From: DATKMP01 sp963790045
GTDB taxonomy: Bacteria; Bacteroidota; Ignavibacteria; UBA10030
Direction: 5' to 3'
DNA: 64,000 nt
NCBI GenBank assembly: GCA_963790045.1
Contig: CAWBMS010000013.1
Coordinates: 124,001 to 188,000, forward strand
Under the pieces are notes generated by a model. That model made no database searches. It saw only the letters and a program-made list of their open reading frames with translations, and had not been told where the DNA came from. Positions 25,753-35,525 of the stretch are shown one piece after another (within the stretch, counting starts at the first letter, position 1; each line of letters opens with the position of its first letter). A program made the position numbers and the translations under genes.

Positions 25753-28607
25753 ATCCTCAGCTCTTTCTTTAAATACTCACCCGTGAACGAGCGTTTGCAC
25801 TGCGCAACTTCTTCCGGCGTGCCTTCTGCAACAATCTCGCCGCCGGCATCGCCGCCATCGGGACCGAGATCGATCACCCAGTCCGCGGTTTTAATGACAT
25901 CGAGATTGTGTTCGATCACAATCACGGTATTGCCTTTGTCCACAAGTTTACTCAATACATCGAGAAGCATGCGGATATCTTCAAAGTGTAAACCGGTTGT
26001 CGGTTCGTCTAAAATGTACAGCGTTTGTCCCGTACCGATTTTCGAAAGCTCCGTCGATAACTTTACACGCTGCGCTTCGCCGCCGGAAATCGTTGTGGCT
26101 TGCTGGCCAAGCCGAATGTAGCCAAGCCCGACATCGTGCAAAGTTTTTAAATGCCTGTGCAAACGCGGCAGTTCGCTGAATACTTCCAGCGCTTCTTCCA
26201 CGGTCATATTCAACACATCGGTAATGGATTTGCCTTTGTAATGCACTTCCAATGTTTCGCGGTTGTATCGTTTGCCGCCGCAGACATCGCACTGCACGTA
26301 CACGTCCGGCAAAAAATTCATTTCGATTTTTTTGACGCCGGCGCCTTCACAGTTTTCACATCGCCCGCCTTTGACATTGAAACTGAAACGCCCGGCTTTA
26401 TAGCCGCGAATCTGCGATTCGGGAAGCTGTGTGAATAAATCACGAATCAGCGTGAATAATCCCGTGTACGTCGCCGGATTGGATCGCGGCGTTCGTCCAA
26501 TCGCCGATTGATCGATCTCGATCACCTTATCGATATGCTGCAATCCATCAATCGATTTGTACGACAGCGGAACGATTTTCGTTTTATAAAATTTTCTAGA
26601 AAGAATCGGATACAGCGTTTCATTGATCAACGTCGATTTGCCGGAACCGCTCACGCCAGTGATACACACGAACGTTCCAAGAGGAATCTTCAGCGCAACC
26701 GTTTTAAGATTGTTTCCTGCCGCGCCTTTCAGGATAAGATTTTTGCCGTTTCCTTTTCGCCGTACTGCCGGAAGAGGAATCGTGCGCTCGCCTTGCAAGT
26801 ATTGTTTCGTTAAAGAAATTCCGGTGCATGTATTTAATGTTTTCTTCGCGCGCAATTGTTCCGGCGTTCCGGTAACAACAACCTTTCCGCCGTGTTCACC
26901 CGCGCCGGGCCCAAGATCAACGACATAGTCCGCGCATTCCATCATCTCTTTATCGTGTTCCACAACGATGACCGTGTTGCCGAGATCGCGAAGCGATTTG
27001 AGTGAATTGATGAGTTTGATGTTATCGCGCTGATGCAAACCGATACTCGGCTCATCCAAAACATATAACACACCGACAAGCTGCGTTCCGATTTGCGTGG
27101 CAAGGCGAATACGCTGCCCTTCTCCGCCGGACAGCGTCCGTGCCGTACGGTTGAGCGTAAGATAATTCAATCCGACATTCAGCAAAAATTCTAACCGCTG
27201 CGTGATCTCTTTCAGAATGGGACGGGCAATTTCTGTTTGCCGCGGAGTTAAGACAAGAGTATCAAAATATTCTTTTGCTTTTGTAATCGATTTTGTAACG
27301 ATTTGATGAATGTCGGTTCGCGTACCGGCTGCCGCATCTTCCAAACAAATGGCAAGCGATTCTTTTCGCAGTCTTCCGCCGTGGCACGCTGCACATTCAC
27401 CTGTCAGCATAAACGATTCAACCCATTCGCGAATATTGTTGGACGCTGTATCGTCATACCACCGTTCCAGCATTTTCATTAATCCTTCAAAACGATGCTT
27501 GTAGATCGTTACGCGTCCGGAACTGTGCGCATATTCGATTTCGATTTTCTCGCCGTGCGAGCCATTCAGTAGCACGTCCATTCCTTCTTTGGATATTTTT
27601 TTGATCGGCGTATCGAAATCAAATTCATATTTTTTTGCCACACCGCGAATCTGGCTGAACATCCATGTCTCACGCGGTTTGCCGAGCGGTGCAATGCCTT
27701 CTTTGTTGATAGAAAGATTTTTATCCGGGAAAATTAAATCAAGATCGAACCGTTTCAGTTCGCCAAGCCCTTCACAATTCGGGCAATAGCCCGCAGGCGT
27801 ATTAAAGGAAAAGGCGTTCGGCGCAGCATCTTCATAGCTAATGCCGCAGAAATCGCATGAATACTTCTGGCTGAAGAGCTGATCGTTTTCTCCGTCATTC
27901 ACGATCACAACGCCGTCGCCGAAACGCAGCGCGACTTCCACTGAATCCGCCACACGCGAGCGCAATTCTTTTTTCATCACGATCCGATCCACAACGATTT
28001 CGACATTGTGAATTTTGTAGCGGTCGAGCTTCATCCCTTTTTCGATCTGCTGCGTCTCGCCGTCCACACGCACGCGGAGGAATCCATCTTTGGCAATTCT
28101 CTCGAACAGTTCGCGATAATGCCCTTTGCGCCCTTTCACAATCGGAGCAAGTACTTGCAGTTTTGTGCCCGCGGGATAACTCATGATTGCGTCGATAATT
28201 TGATCGACAGATTGTTTCTGTACCTTGCGTCCGCATTGATAACAAAATTGTGTGCCAACACGCGCAAAGAGCAAACGAAGATAATCGTAAATCTCGGTAA
28301 CTGTTCCAACCGTTGAACGCGGATTATTGCTGACAGTTTTTTGTTCGATGGAAATAGACGGACTGAGTCCTTCGATCAAATCGACATCGGGGCGTTCCAT
28401 CATATCAAGAAATTGACGCGCATACGCAGAAAGACTTTCCACATAACGACGCTGTCCTTCCGCGTAAATCGTATCGAATGCAAGCGAAGATTTTCCAGAA
28501 CCGGACAGGCCGGTAATTACGGTCAATGCTTCGCGCGGAATATCCACATCGATATTCTTAAGATTGTGCACACGCGCACCACGCACGATGATGGTATCTT
28601 CACTCAC
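25749..28607 (-). CDS. uvrA: Excinuclease ABC subunit A
   Basis: UvrA is the damage-recognition ATPase of nucleotide excision repair and works with UvrB. The 952-residue product has two ABC ATPase halves: Walker A 'GLSGSGKSSLAFDTIYAEGQ' and 'GVSGSGKSTLINETL', signature motifs 'LSGGEGQRIRLA' and 'ISGGEAQRVKLS', and Walker B motifs 'LYVLDEPSIGLH' and 'LYILDEPTTGLH'. Both zinc modules are intact (Cys-x2-Cys pairs in 'CDFCG...CPNCEG' and 'CENCEG...CDVCGG'). The start is GTG at 28607. It is downstream of, and same-strand with, the DUF58 gene. Confidence 0.96.
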   Translation of the reverse strand: MSEDTIIVRGARVHNLKNIDVDIPREALTVITGLSGSGKSSLAFDTIYAEGQRRYVESLSAYARQFLDMMERPDVDLIEGLSPSISIEQKTVSNNPRSTVGTVTEIYDYLRLLFARVGTQFCYQCGRKVQKQSVDQIIDAIMSYPAGTKLQVLAPIVKGRKGHYRELFERIAKDGFLRVRVDGETQQIEKGMKLDRYKIHNVEIVVDRIVMKKELRSRVADSVEVALRFGDGVVIVNDGENDQLFSQKYSCDFCGISYEDAAPNAFSFNTPAGYCPNCEGLGELKRFDLDLIFPDKNLSINKEGIAPLGKPRETWMFSQIRGVAKKYEFDFDTPIKKISKEGMDVLLNGSHGEKIEIEYAHSSGRVTIYKHRFEGLMKMLERWYDDTASNNIREWVESFMLTGECAACHGGRLRKESLAICLEDAAAGTRTDIHQIVTKSITKAKEYFDTLVLTPRQTEIARPILKEITQRLEFLLNVGLNYLTLNRTARTLSGGEGQRIRLATQIGTQLVGVLYVLDEPSIGLHQRDNIKLINSLKSLRDLGNTVIVVEHDKEMMECADYVVDLGPGAGEHGGKVVVTGTPEQLRAKKTLNTCTGISLTKQYLQGERTIPLPAVRRKGNGKNLILKGAAGNNLKTVALKIPLGTFVCITGVSGSGKSTLINETLYPILSRKFYKTKIVPLSYKSIDGLQHIDKVIEIDQSAIGRTPRSNPATYTGLFTLIRDLFTQLPESQIRGYKAGRFSFNVKGGRCENCEGAGVKKIEMNFLPDVYVQCDVCGGKRYNRETLEVHYKGKSITDVLNMTVEEALEVFSELPRLHRHLKTLHDVGLGYIRLGQQATTISGGEAQRVKLSTELSKIGTGQTLYILDEPTTGLHFEDIRMLLDVLSKLVDKGNTVIVIEHNLDVIKTADWVIDLGPDGGDAGGEIVAEGTPEEVAQCKRSFTGEYLKKELRI

Positions 28608-28664
28608 AATGGGAAAAACTCAAATTCAATTTATAATTCAACAACTTCCTGCTCAACGACTCAC

Positions 28665-29561
28665 TCAGTGCATTCGTTTTCGCTTATTCAAATATTCCAT
28701 CAATGCTTTATCGAACGGCGTCGAAGTATCAAGCAGTACATAATCGATTCCGTTATCACGGCATTGCGTTTTATAACGATCAAGAAACTCACGCATCGAT
28801 TGCTGATATGCTTTTTGGATATGCCACGGCTGCGTCGTGATCGTTTCCTGCGTTTCGACATCTTTAAAGACCGCATCATTGCCAAACGCAAAAGTTCGTT
28901 CCATCGGATCCAGCACTTGCAGCACGATCACTTCATGCCCGCGATGGCGAAAATGTTTGAGCGCCGTCATCACTTTTTCTGGATCGTCGAATAAATCGCT
29001 GATGACGATCACCAATCCGCGCCGTTTGATTTGTTCTGCAACGATATGCAGCGAAGCGGCAATACCTGTTTTATTGGACGGCTGCACAGCATCAAGTTCT
29101 TTTAACAACTCGCGCAAATAGGAACGCGTTGCTCGCGGAGGCAGCGAGGTTCTGATCTGTTCATCAACAAGCGTTAATCCTACCGCATCGCGTTGTTCGA
29201 TCATAAGATACGAAAGCGACGCGGCGGTGTAAGAAGCATATTCAAATTTTTTCAACCGGCCTTCGGACGCATACTTCATCGAACCGCTGACATCAACCAC
29301 GAGATATGATTTAAGATTTGTCTCTTCTTCAAACTGCTTGATGTAAAATCGGTCCGTTTTACCGTATGCTTTCCAATCGATGTGCTTAATTTCATCGCCG
29401 GGCATATACTGCCGGTGCTCGGTGAACTCCACACTGAATCCGTGATACGGGCTTTTATGCAACCCCGTAATAAATCCTTCCACCACAAAACGCGCGCGAA
29501 GTTCCATATTGGCAAGCTGTGCAACAACCGCGGGCTGAAGATATTTGAGCGATTCGTTCAA
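28665..29561 (-). CDS. DUF58 domain protein (MoxR-associated)
   Basis: The 298-residue protein has the DUF58 core: 'GFSVEFTEHRQYMPGDEIKHIDWKAYGKTDRFYIKQFEEE' followed by a VWA-like fold with the metal motif 'DVSGSM' and 'GLVIVISDLFDD'. Such proteins normally work with a MoxR AAA+ ATPase, whose gene is not in this window. It lacks membrane helices. The start is TTG at 29561, which overlaps the stop of the upstream TPR lipoprotein gene (TTGA). Confidence 0.88.
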   Translation of the reverse strand: MNESLKYLQPAVVAQLANMELRARFVVEGFITGLHKSPYHGFSVEFTEHRQYMPGDEIKHIDWKAYGKTDRFYIKQFEEETNLKSYLVVDVSGSMKYASEGRLKKFEYASYTAASLSYLMIEQRDAVGLTLVDEQIRTSLPPRATRSYLRELLKELDAVQPSNKTGIAASLHIVAEQIKRRGLVIVISDLFDDPEKVMTALKHFRHRGHEVIVLQVLDPMERTFAFGNDAVFKDVETQETITTQPWHIQKAYQQSMREFLDRYKTQCRDNGIDYVLLDTSTPFDKALMEYLNKRKRMH

Positions 29562-30064
29562 TCTTGATCTGCGTCTTTGTCATTCTGTGCAGATTGATTT
29601 TGCATCTTCAAAATTTCTTCCGGCGTTTTCCCCATCGTCGATAATTCAAACTGTGCGGATTGTGCTAAGGTACTATTGGGATATTTTTGCAGGAATTCGG
29701 TATAAGCAATTTTTGCCGAATCGATTTTTTTCAAATCATTATTGTAAATGAATCCGATAAGAAATGCCGCATTGGATGCCGTGGCATTATCCGGATATTT
29801 TGCAACCAGCGCACGATAGTTTTCAAGAGCTTTATACGGATCGTTTTTACGATCGTGATAAATTGTTCCGAGCGCATAATATGCTTCCGGTGTTACCGCA
29901 CTGTCGGGATAAGCTTTTACCAATTCTTGAAATTGTTCGATTGCTCCGTCATATTGTTCCGAACCTTGCAGTTCGGTCCCTTTTTGAAACATCGCCGTCG
30001 CGCTGGGTTTCGAACATCCGCAGAGCACCGCGGCAACGATCATCGAAACAATGACTGTTCTCAT
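29558..30064 (-). CDS. TPR lipoprotein (BamD/YbgF-like)
   Basis: The 168-residue protein starts with a lipoprotein signal (MRTVIVSMIVAAVLCGC, probable lipidated Cys in 'LCGCSK'). It then has three TPR units ('QYDGAIEQFQELVKAYPDSA', 'DPYKALENYRALVAKYPDNA', 'KKIDSAKIAYTEFLQKYPNS') and a polar Gln/Asp-rich tail. The repeats with the 'YPDS' ends are those of BamD- or YbgF-like envelope proteins. It is shorter than BamD (about 240 residues), so it is not assigned as BamD. It is translationally coupled to the DUF58 gene. Confidence 0.75.
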   Translation of the reverse strand: MRTVIVSMIVAAVLCGCSKPSATAMFQKGTELQGSEQYDGAIEQFQELVKAYPDSAVTPEAYYALGTIYHDRKNDPYKALENYRALVAKYPDNATASNAAFLIGFIYNNDLKKIDSAKIAYTEFLQKYPNSTLAQSAQFELSTMGKTPEEILKMQNQSAQNDKDADQD

Positions 30065-30166
30065 TTTTCTTTTGTTCTCCTTAAATTCAATTTTTTATTA
30101 CCCACAATCTTCTGTTATACCTTTTTCCGAGTTCGTTATAAAAAATATTAAATCATCTTTGCAGAA

Positions 30167-31501
30167 TCAATGTGTAGTTCGTTTCTCCATCAACGCACAA
30201 AAAAATCCATCGGTTCCGTGACGATGAGGGAGTAATTTGATGAATCCGTTCGATGTCATCGTTTTGAAATTCCATTTTTCAATAATTAGAGAAGCATCCT
30301 GCAATTGAAAATCCGCATTTGCTGCAAGGAATGTATTGATTTGATCTTCATTTTCTTGATTTAAGATAGTACACGTTGCGTACACAAGCCGCCCGCCGGA
30401 TTTTACTAATGGTGCGGCGCTTTGCAAAATCATCTTTTGCTTTTCTGCAATTTCGGCAATCATTTCTTTCGTCACCATCCACTTCATGCCGGGATTGCGG
30501 CGAATCGTTCCCAGGCCGCTGCACGGCGCATCGACTAACACGATATCGAAGAAACCTGAATATTTTTCATGCAATTCGTCGATCGAATCAATCGGAAGTA
30601 CGCGGACATTTTGCACACCGGCACGTTTCGTTCGCTTGCGAAGTTCTTCTAATCGGAATTTGTTGATGTCCGATGCAAATATTTCTCCGCGATTTTTCAT
30701 CAACGCAGCAAGTTCTAATGTTTTTCCTCCGGCGCCCGCACACGCATCTAATACTTTTGCATTCGGTTTCGGATCGATGAGCAGCGGCAGTAGCTGACTG
30801 CCTTCATCCTGCACTTCAAACAATCCGTCGCGAAATGCGTTGAGCGAAAACATATTCACGCGCCTTGTAACATTCAATCCAAATGGCGAATACTTCACCG
30901 GCGTGGTTTCAATTTCTTGCTTTGCCAATTCTTTCCGGCATGTTTCTACGTCCGCTTTCAACGTATTGACGCGAATCGTCAACGGTGCGGGTTCATTCAT
31001 GCTCGCACATAATTGTTCCGCTTCTTCGTTGCCATACAGTAAGATGAATTGTTCGATCATCCAATCGGGAAAAGAATACCGCACACCGAGACGTTCCACA
31101 TTATTTTCGATTGGAAGAATTTCCGGTTTCTGAAGGTTCTCAAATATCTGCGGCAGTTGTTCCTGGAGCCGCGTCCCTTTTACAAGCGGCAGTAAAATAT
31201 TGACGGTAACCATTTGGCTTGCGGGAAAAAGTACCAACGATGTAGCAAGCAAGAGCAGTGTTCTGTCGGTATTGAGCAACTTTTCCGGAAACTCCGCGAG
31301 AGACCGATCAAGATGATATTCGCATCGGCGCAAATGGCGAAGTGTGGCGTACGTAACTTTGGTGATGAATCCGCGGTCGTGCGATCCAAGATATTTACGC
31401 GAACGATAGAATGTGTCGATCAAACTATCGGCGGGTTTATCCGATCCGAGAATGATGCCGAGCAATTCCTGCGTGTGCCCGATAAGCGACGTCATTTGCA
31501 T
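30167..31501 (-). CDS. rsmB: 16S rRNA m5C967 methyltransferase RsmB/Sun family
   Basis: The enzyme methylates a cytosine of 16S rRNA using SAM. An N-terminal NusB-like RNA-binding domain (residues 1-140) precedes a Rossmann methyltransferase domain with 'DACAGAGGKTLELAALM' (SAM loop), 'VDAPCSGLGTIRRNPGMKW' (first Cys) and 'YATCTILNQENEDQI' (catalytic Cys). ATG at 31501 is preferred; the frame stays open 12 codons further upstream. The length of about 444 residues is normal. It lies 100 bp downstream of clpB on the same strand. Confidence 0.9.
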   Translation of the reverse strand: MQMTSLIGHTQELLGIILGSDKPADSLIDTFYRSRKYLGSHDRGFITKVTYATLRHLRRCEYHLDRSLAEFPEKLLNTDRTLLLLATSLVLFPASQMVTVNILLPLVKGTRLQEQLPQIFENLQKPEILPIENNVERLGVRYSFPDWMIEQFILLYGNEEAEQLCASMNEPAPLTIRVNTLKADVETCRKELAKQEIETTPVKYSPFGLNVTRRVNMFSLNAFRDGLFEVQDEGSQLLPLLIDPKPNAKVLDACAGAGGKTLELAALMKNRGEIFASDINKFRLEELRKRTKRAGVQNVRVLPIDSIDELHEKYSGFFDIVLVDAPCSGLGTIRRNPGMKWMVTKEMIAEIAEKQKMILQSAAPLVKSGGRLVYATCTILNQENEDQINTFLAANADFQLQDASLIIEKWNFKTMTSNGFIKLLPHRHGTDGFFCALMEKRTTH

Positions 31502-31601
31502 AGGATTTTCCACCGACCCGATTTTGCTGCGCAACAAAACTGTATTGTGATCTTCATTTCATCTACAAGATACGGTTTTTTGTCGATGAATGCAGACGGA
31601 G

Positions 31602-34236
31602 TTATTTTACCACTTCCGGTTTTATTTTCGTAACGAATTCAATCATACCACGATGATCGGTTCCAATTTCCACGGTATCGCCTTCGGCAATTTCGTTGGA
31701 AAGTAATTTTTCCGACAATACGTTGATGACATATTTTTGAATCGTACGCTTTAGCGGACGTGCGCCATATGTCGGATCGTAGCCAATAGTTGCAAGGCGC
31801 GCTTTTGCATCGTTCGTAAATTCCAGCGTAATGTTTTTTTCTGCGAGCAGATGTTTGACCTGTTGTAATTGCAGTTCAACAATCTGTGCAAGATCAACCA
31901 TCGACAACGGTTTAAAGAAAATAATTTCATCGATACGGTTTAAAAATTCAGGGCGAATGGTTTGCCGCAACAATTCAAATAATTTCACACGCAACTCGCC
32001 CATGACATCTTCACGATTTGCTTCGGTCAGCGTTTCGATTTGATCTTGAATAAGATGTGATCCAAGGTTCGACGTCATAATGACAATCGTGTTTTTGAAG
32101 TTCACGGTGCGTCCCTTACTGTCCGTCAATCTGCCTTCATCCAACAACTGCAACAGCACGTTGAATACTTCGGGATGTGCTTTTTCAATTTCATCCAGCA
32201 ATACAACTGAATAGGGTTTGCGACGCACGGCCTCTGTCAGTTGTCCGCCTTCTTCGTAGCCAACATAACCCGGCGGCGCACCGATCAAGCGCGATACAGA
32301 AAACTTTTCCATATACTCGCTCATATCGATTCGGACGACAGCGCTTTCATCATTAAATAAAAATTCGGCAAGCGCTTTTGCAAGTTCGGTTTTTCCGACG
32401 CCGGTGCTTCCCAGAAAGATAAACGAGCCAATCGGTTTGCGTTCGTCTTGCAATCCGGCACGGCTGCGGCGAATTGCATCCGCAACGGCTTTCACCGCAT
32501 CTTCCTGATCCACCATGCGTTCGTGAATGCGGTCTTCCAGATGCAATAATTTTGCGCGTTCGCTTTCTAACATCCGCTGCACAGGAATGCCCGTCCACTT
32601 TGCTACGATCTCTGCAATATCTTCTGCATCCACTTCTTCCTTCAGCATTTTTTGATCCCGCTGAACGTCATTCAACTTTGTCGATGCATCCTTCAACTTT
32701 TTTTCCAATCCGGCAATAATGCCGTACCGCAGTTCGGCAACTTTTCCAAGATTTCCCTGCCGCTCTTCTTGTTCGGCATTCTTCTTTGCATTTTCAATCT
32801 CACCCTTCATTGTTCGGATGGATTGGATCAAGCCCTTTTCCAATTGCCAATGTGCCTTTAATGATTTTCGTGTTTGATTTAATTCGGCATGCTCGCGTTC
32901 AATTTCCTCAAGCCGCGCTTTTGAATCGTTCGTCTTTCTCGCGTTTCACCGCTTCACGTTCAATCTCCAACTGCTTGATGCGCCGCTCCACATCATCCAA
33001 TTCCTCCGGCATCGAATCAATTTCAATCCGTAATTTTGACGCTGCCTCATCCACAAGATCAATTGCTTTATCCGGCAAAAATCTATCCGCAATATAACGG
33101 TGGCTCAATTGTGCCGCAGCAACAATTGCTCCGTCGGTAATGCGCACGCCGTGATGCACTTCGTACCGCTCTTTCAATCCCCGCAAAATAGAAATCGTAT
33201 CTTCAACACTTGGTTCATCGACCAGCACCGGCTGGAATCGGCGTTCAAGCGCCGCATCCGTTTCAATGTGCTTTCGATATTCGTCGATCGTCGTTGCACC
33301 GATAACGCGCAGATCGCCGCGAGCCAATGCGGGTTTTAACATATTTGCCGCATCGACAGAACCCTGCGCCGAGCCGGCGCCGACAAGTGTGTGCAATTCA
33401 TCGATGAATAAAATGATCTCTCCGTTCGATTCTGAAACTTCTTTCAGCACCGCTTTCAATCGTTCTTCAAATTGCCCGCGGAAACTTGTTCCCGCTACCA
33501 ACGTTCCCATATCTAATGCAACGATGCGTTTGGTTTTCAAACTTTCCGGCACGTCGCCATGAACGATTCGATTCGCAATCCCTTCTGCAATCGCTGTCTT
33601 ACCAACGCCCGGATCGCCAATAAGCACCGGATTATTTTTTTTACGGCGTGAAAGCACTTGCAACACACGGCGAATTTCTTCTTCGCGTCCAATAACAGGA
33701 TCGAGTTTTCCTTTTCGAGCAAGCTCGTTCAAATCGCGTCCGAATTTTTGCAGCGATTGATATTTATCTTCCGGCGTTTGATCGACGACACGCTGCGAAC
33801 CGCGGACTTCTTTCAATGCTTTGTAAATATCTTCTTTCGTCACACCTTGATCGGTCAACAATTTTGTCGCCGTTGTTTTTCCTTCCAGCAATCCTAAGAG
33901 CAAATGTTCCGTGCTGATGTATTCGTCTTTCAGCTGCTGTGCTTCTTGCTGCGAAGCTTCAAACGTTTTTCCAAGCGCGGGCGAAAGTGTCTGGTTTCCG
34001 AGGCCGGAACCTTGTACCTTCGGCAGTTTTTCTACTGCCTCATTGATTTTAATTTTGAGATAATTGACATTGGCGCCGAGTTTTTGCAATATCGGTACGA
34101 CGATGCCTTCGCTGTCCTGCACCATTGCAGCGAGCAAATGTTCCGGCTCGATGAGTTGGTTGCTATAACTCGATGCAATTTCCTGTGCATTCTGCACAGC
34201 TTCCTGCGATTTGATTGTAAATTTATTGAAGTTCAT
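31602..34236 (-). CDS. clpB: ATP-dependent disaggregase ClpB, frame broken once
   Basis: ClpB rescues aggregated proteins together with DnaK. The ATG at 34236 (MNFNKFTIKSQEAVQNAQ) follows AAGGAAG; an upstream open extension is not homologous. The N-domain, NBD1 (Walker A 'GDPGVGKTAIAEGIA', Walker B 'ILFIDELHT'), coiled-coil M-domain and NBD2 ('GSTGVGKTELAKALAEFLF', 'VVLLDEIEKAHPEV') are all present and total about 878 residues. In the M-domain near 32925 the frame ends at 'KREKDERFKSAA'. Removing one base in GAACGATTC restores 'RSKARLEEIEREHAEL' and the frame to the end. The rest shows no decay, so a sequencing insertion or a very recent mutation is likely. Confidence 0.88.
34209..34236 (-). 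repeat. 28-bp direct repeat, functional copy (first codons of clpB)
   Basis: These 28 bp encode MNFNKFTIK of ClpB. An identical 28-bp copy occurs at 34851-34878, on the other side of the DUF559 element and in the same orientation. Both copies are also preceded by TGCG on the plus strand. Confidence 0.9.
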
Positions 34237-34280
34237 TTCGTTTACTTCCTTGAAAACAAGTTTTATTTCTTGATTCTCTG

Positions 34281-34836
34281 ATATCTCATTCCTTCCCCTC
34301 ATAGGGGAAGGTTAGAATGGGGTCATTTGTCTTGTTCAATTTTTATTTTTTCTAAAATCGATGTTAAGGCGCCATCAATATTTTTCATTATGTCGGTATT
34401 AGTAAATCTTAAAACCGTGAATCCTTCATTTCGAAAATACTGATTTCGCTCTAGATCTTTTTGTATTCCTTCTTCCAAATAATGTTGGCTTCCATCAAGT
34501 TCAATAATTATATGGGATTCGATGGAAACAAAATCTGCAATATAGGAGCCAAACGCTACTTGCCTTCGAAATTTTACTCCGAGACGATGGGAACGTAACC
34601 GTGACCAGAGAATCCGTTCGGTTTCCGTCATATTCTTTCGCAGCATTCGTGCTGTTTGAATATTTTTATGGGGATATTTTAAAATATACTTTCCCATTTT
34701 ACGGCATCCCATTTCCTTCCATTTATAGAGAAAGGTTAGCTTGCCCGCCAACAAGACGGCAATGTGGTTATCCTTCTTTCATAGCGTTTTATGACCTCAC
34801 CCCAACCCTCTCCTAAAGGAGAGGGAGTGGGTTTTC
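34281..34836. mobile_element. Small DUF559 element bounded by about 45-bp imperfect terminal inverted repeats
   Basis: The left end (34281-34325) read on the minus strand begins TGACCCCATTCTAACCTTCC. The right end (34792-34836) read on the plus strand begins TGACCTCACCCCAACCCTCT. They are imperfect inverted copies, and each contains an inner palindrome (CCTTCCCC/GGGGAAGG; CTCTCCT/AGGAGAG). The only gene inside is the DUF559 nuclease-like gene, whose TGA stop lies within the left repeat. A 28-bp duplication of the clpB start flanks the element. Confidence 0.6.
34323..34697 (-). CDS. DUF559 endonuclease-like protein (Vsr/PD-(D/E)XK fold)
   Basis: The product has the DUF559 signature: 'ARMLRKNMTETERILWSRLRSHRLGVKFRRQVAFGSYIADFV', then 'HIIIELDGSQHYLEEG', then 'RNEGFTVLRFTNTDIMKNIDGAL'. 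The Asp in 'YIADFV' and Glu-x-Asp in 'IELDG' fit a PD-(D/E)XK nuclease centre like very-short-patch-repair endonucleases. The start is uncertain: ATG at 34697 (used, about 124 residues) or 34712, with a longer open frame to 34754. It sits alone inside an element with inverted-repeat ends. A homologue and a remnant occur at 62.8-63.4 kb. Confidence 0.8.
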   Translation of the reverse strand: MGKYILKYPHKNIQTARMLRKNMTETERILWSRLRSHRLGVKFRRQVAFGSYIADFVSIESHIIIELDGSQHYLEEGIQKDLERNQYFRNEGFTVLRFTNTDIMKNIDGALTSILEKIKIEQDK

Positions 34837-34850
34837 CTTTTCTTTGCGTA

Positions 34851-34878
34851 ATTTGATTGTAAATTTATTGAAGTTCAT
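34851..34878 (-). repeat. 28-bp direct repeat, orphan copy of the clpB start
   Basis: This identical copy of the clpB first codons has its own GAGGT ribosome-binding site 4-5 nt before the ATG at 34878. It reads MNFNKFTIK and then diverges into the DUF559 element, stopping within about 12 further codons. It is a truncated clpB start left by a rearrangement. Confidence 0.85.
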
Positions 34879-34968
34879 AATTACCTCGTTATTCCAGAGA
34901 AAAACTTTTTCAGCCAATATTCCTATTTGCTATTAACACGTTCCTATATTAAATTTAGTACAGCTTAT

Positions 34969-35190
34969 ATGACCGATTATAAAAATATTATCACGATAGA
35001 ATCTGGCAAGCGAAGCGGCAAGCCGTGCATTCGCGGATTGCGTATTACCGTGTACGATGTGCTTTCGTATCTTGCTTCCGGCATGACGCACGAACAAATC
35101 CTGCATGATTTTCCGTCTCTTATCGAAACCGATATTTTAGCTTGCTTGAGCTATGCTGCCGATCAAGAGCGCCTGACTCTCGTCGCATAA
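34969..35190 (+). CDS. DUF433 antitoxin-like protein
   Basis: The 73-residue product starts MTDYKNIITIESGKRSGKPC and carries the DUF433 pattern 'GKPCIRGLRITVYDVLSYLASGMTHEQILHDFPSLIETDILACLSYAADQE', a winged-helix-like DNA-binding fold. ATG at 34969 gives the family start; the frame is open 14 codons further upstream. DUF433 proteins are typically paired with a DUF5615 PIN-like protein, encoded here 2 bp downstream. It is the likely antitoxin and autoregulator. Confidence 0.85.
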   Translation: MTDYKNIITIESGKRSGKPCIRGLRITVYDVLSYLASGMTHEQILHDFPSLIETDILACLSYAADQERLTLVA

Positions 35191-35192
35191 GT

Positions 35193-35525
35193 GTGAAACT
35201 TCTTTTCGATAATAATCTTTCTCCATTTCTTGTTCCTTCTCTTGCATCGGATTTTCCAGAGTCTATTCATTGTTCAAGTGTCAATCTTCACCAAGCCGAT
35301 GATCTAACTGTGTGGAACTATGCAAAGGAGAACGGCTTTACTCTCGTTACCAAAGATAGCGACTTTAATGCTCTTCTCACGTTGCGCGGATTTCCTCCGC
35401 ATGTTGTTTGGATTCGCCGCGGCAACTGTTCCACAAAAGAAATAGAACAACTTCTTCGTACCAACACTCCGTTACTCCAAGCATTCATCCAGCAAAATCA
35501 TGATGGTTTGCTGATACTTCTGTAA
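35193..35525 (+). CDS. DUF5615 PIN-like toxin candidate
   Basis: A GTG at 35193, 2 bp after the antitoxin stop, gives the standard family start VKLLFDNNLSPFLV. The 111-residue protein has the acidic residues of the PIN-like centre: Asp in 'LFDNNLS', 'DDLTVWNYAKENGFTLVTKDSDF' (Asp-x-Asp) and the C-terminal 'HVVWIRRGNCSTKEIEQLL'. PIN-like toxins cleave RNA; activity here is not shown. Its last 41 bp overlap the 3' end of the convergent DUF5677 gene. Confidence 0.85.
   Translation: MKLLFDNNLSPFLVPSLASDFPESIHCSSVNLHQADDLTVWNYAKENGFTLVTKDSDFNALLTLRGFPPHVVWIRRGNCSTKEIEQLLRTNTPLLQAFIQQNHDGLLILL

Noticed and set aside
28341..28994. Plus-strand open frame of 217 codons
   Set aside because: It spans the antisense of uvrA and DUF58 gene ends and has no homology features.
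32908..32925. Programmed +1 frameshift in clpB at GCT TGA G, as in prfB
   Set aside because: The codon before the stop does not allow re-pairing like CTT TGA in prfB, no upstream Shine-Dalgarno stimulator is seen, and the homology break lies several codons upstream of the stop.
34281..34836. Classical insertion sequence
   Set aside because: No transposase is encoded; the only gene is a DUF559 nuclease-like protein, and the direct repeats are not immediately adjacent to the element ends.
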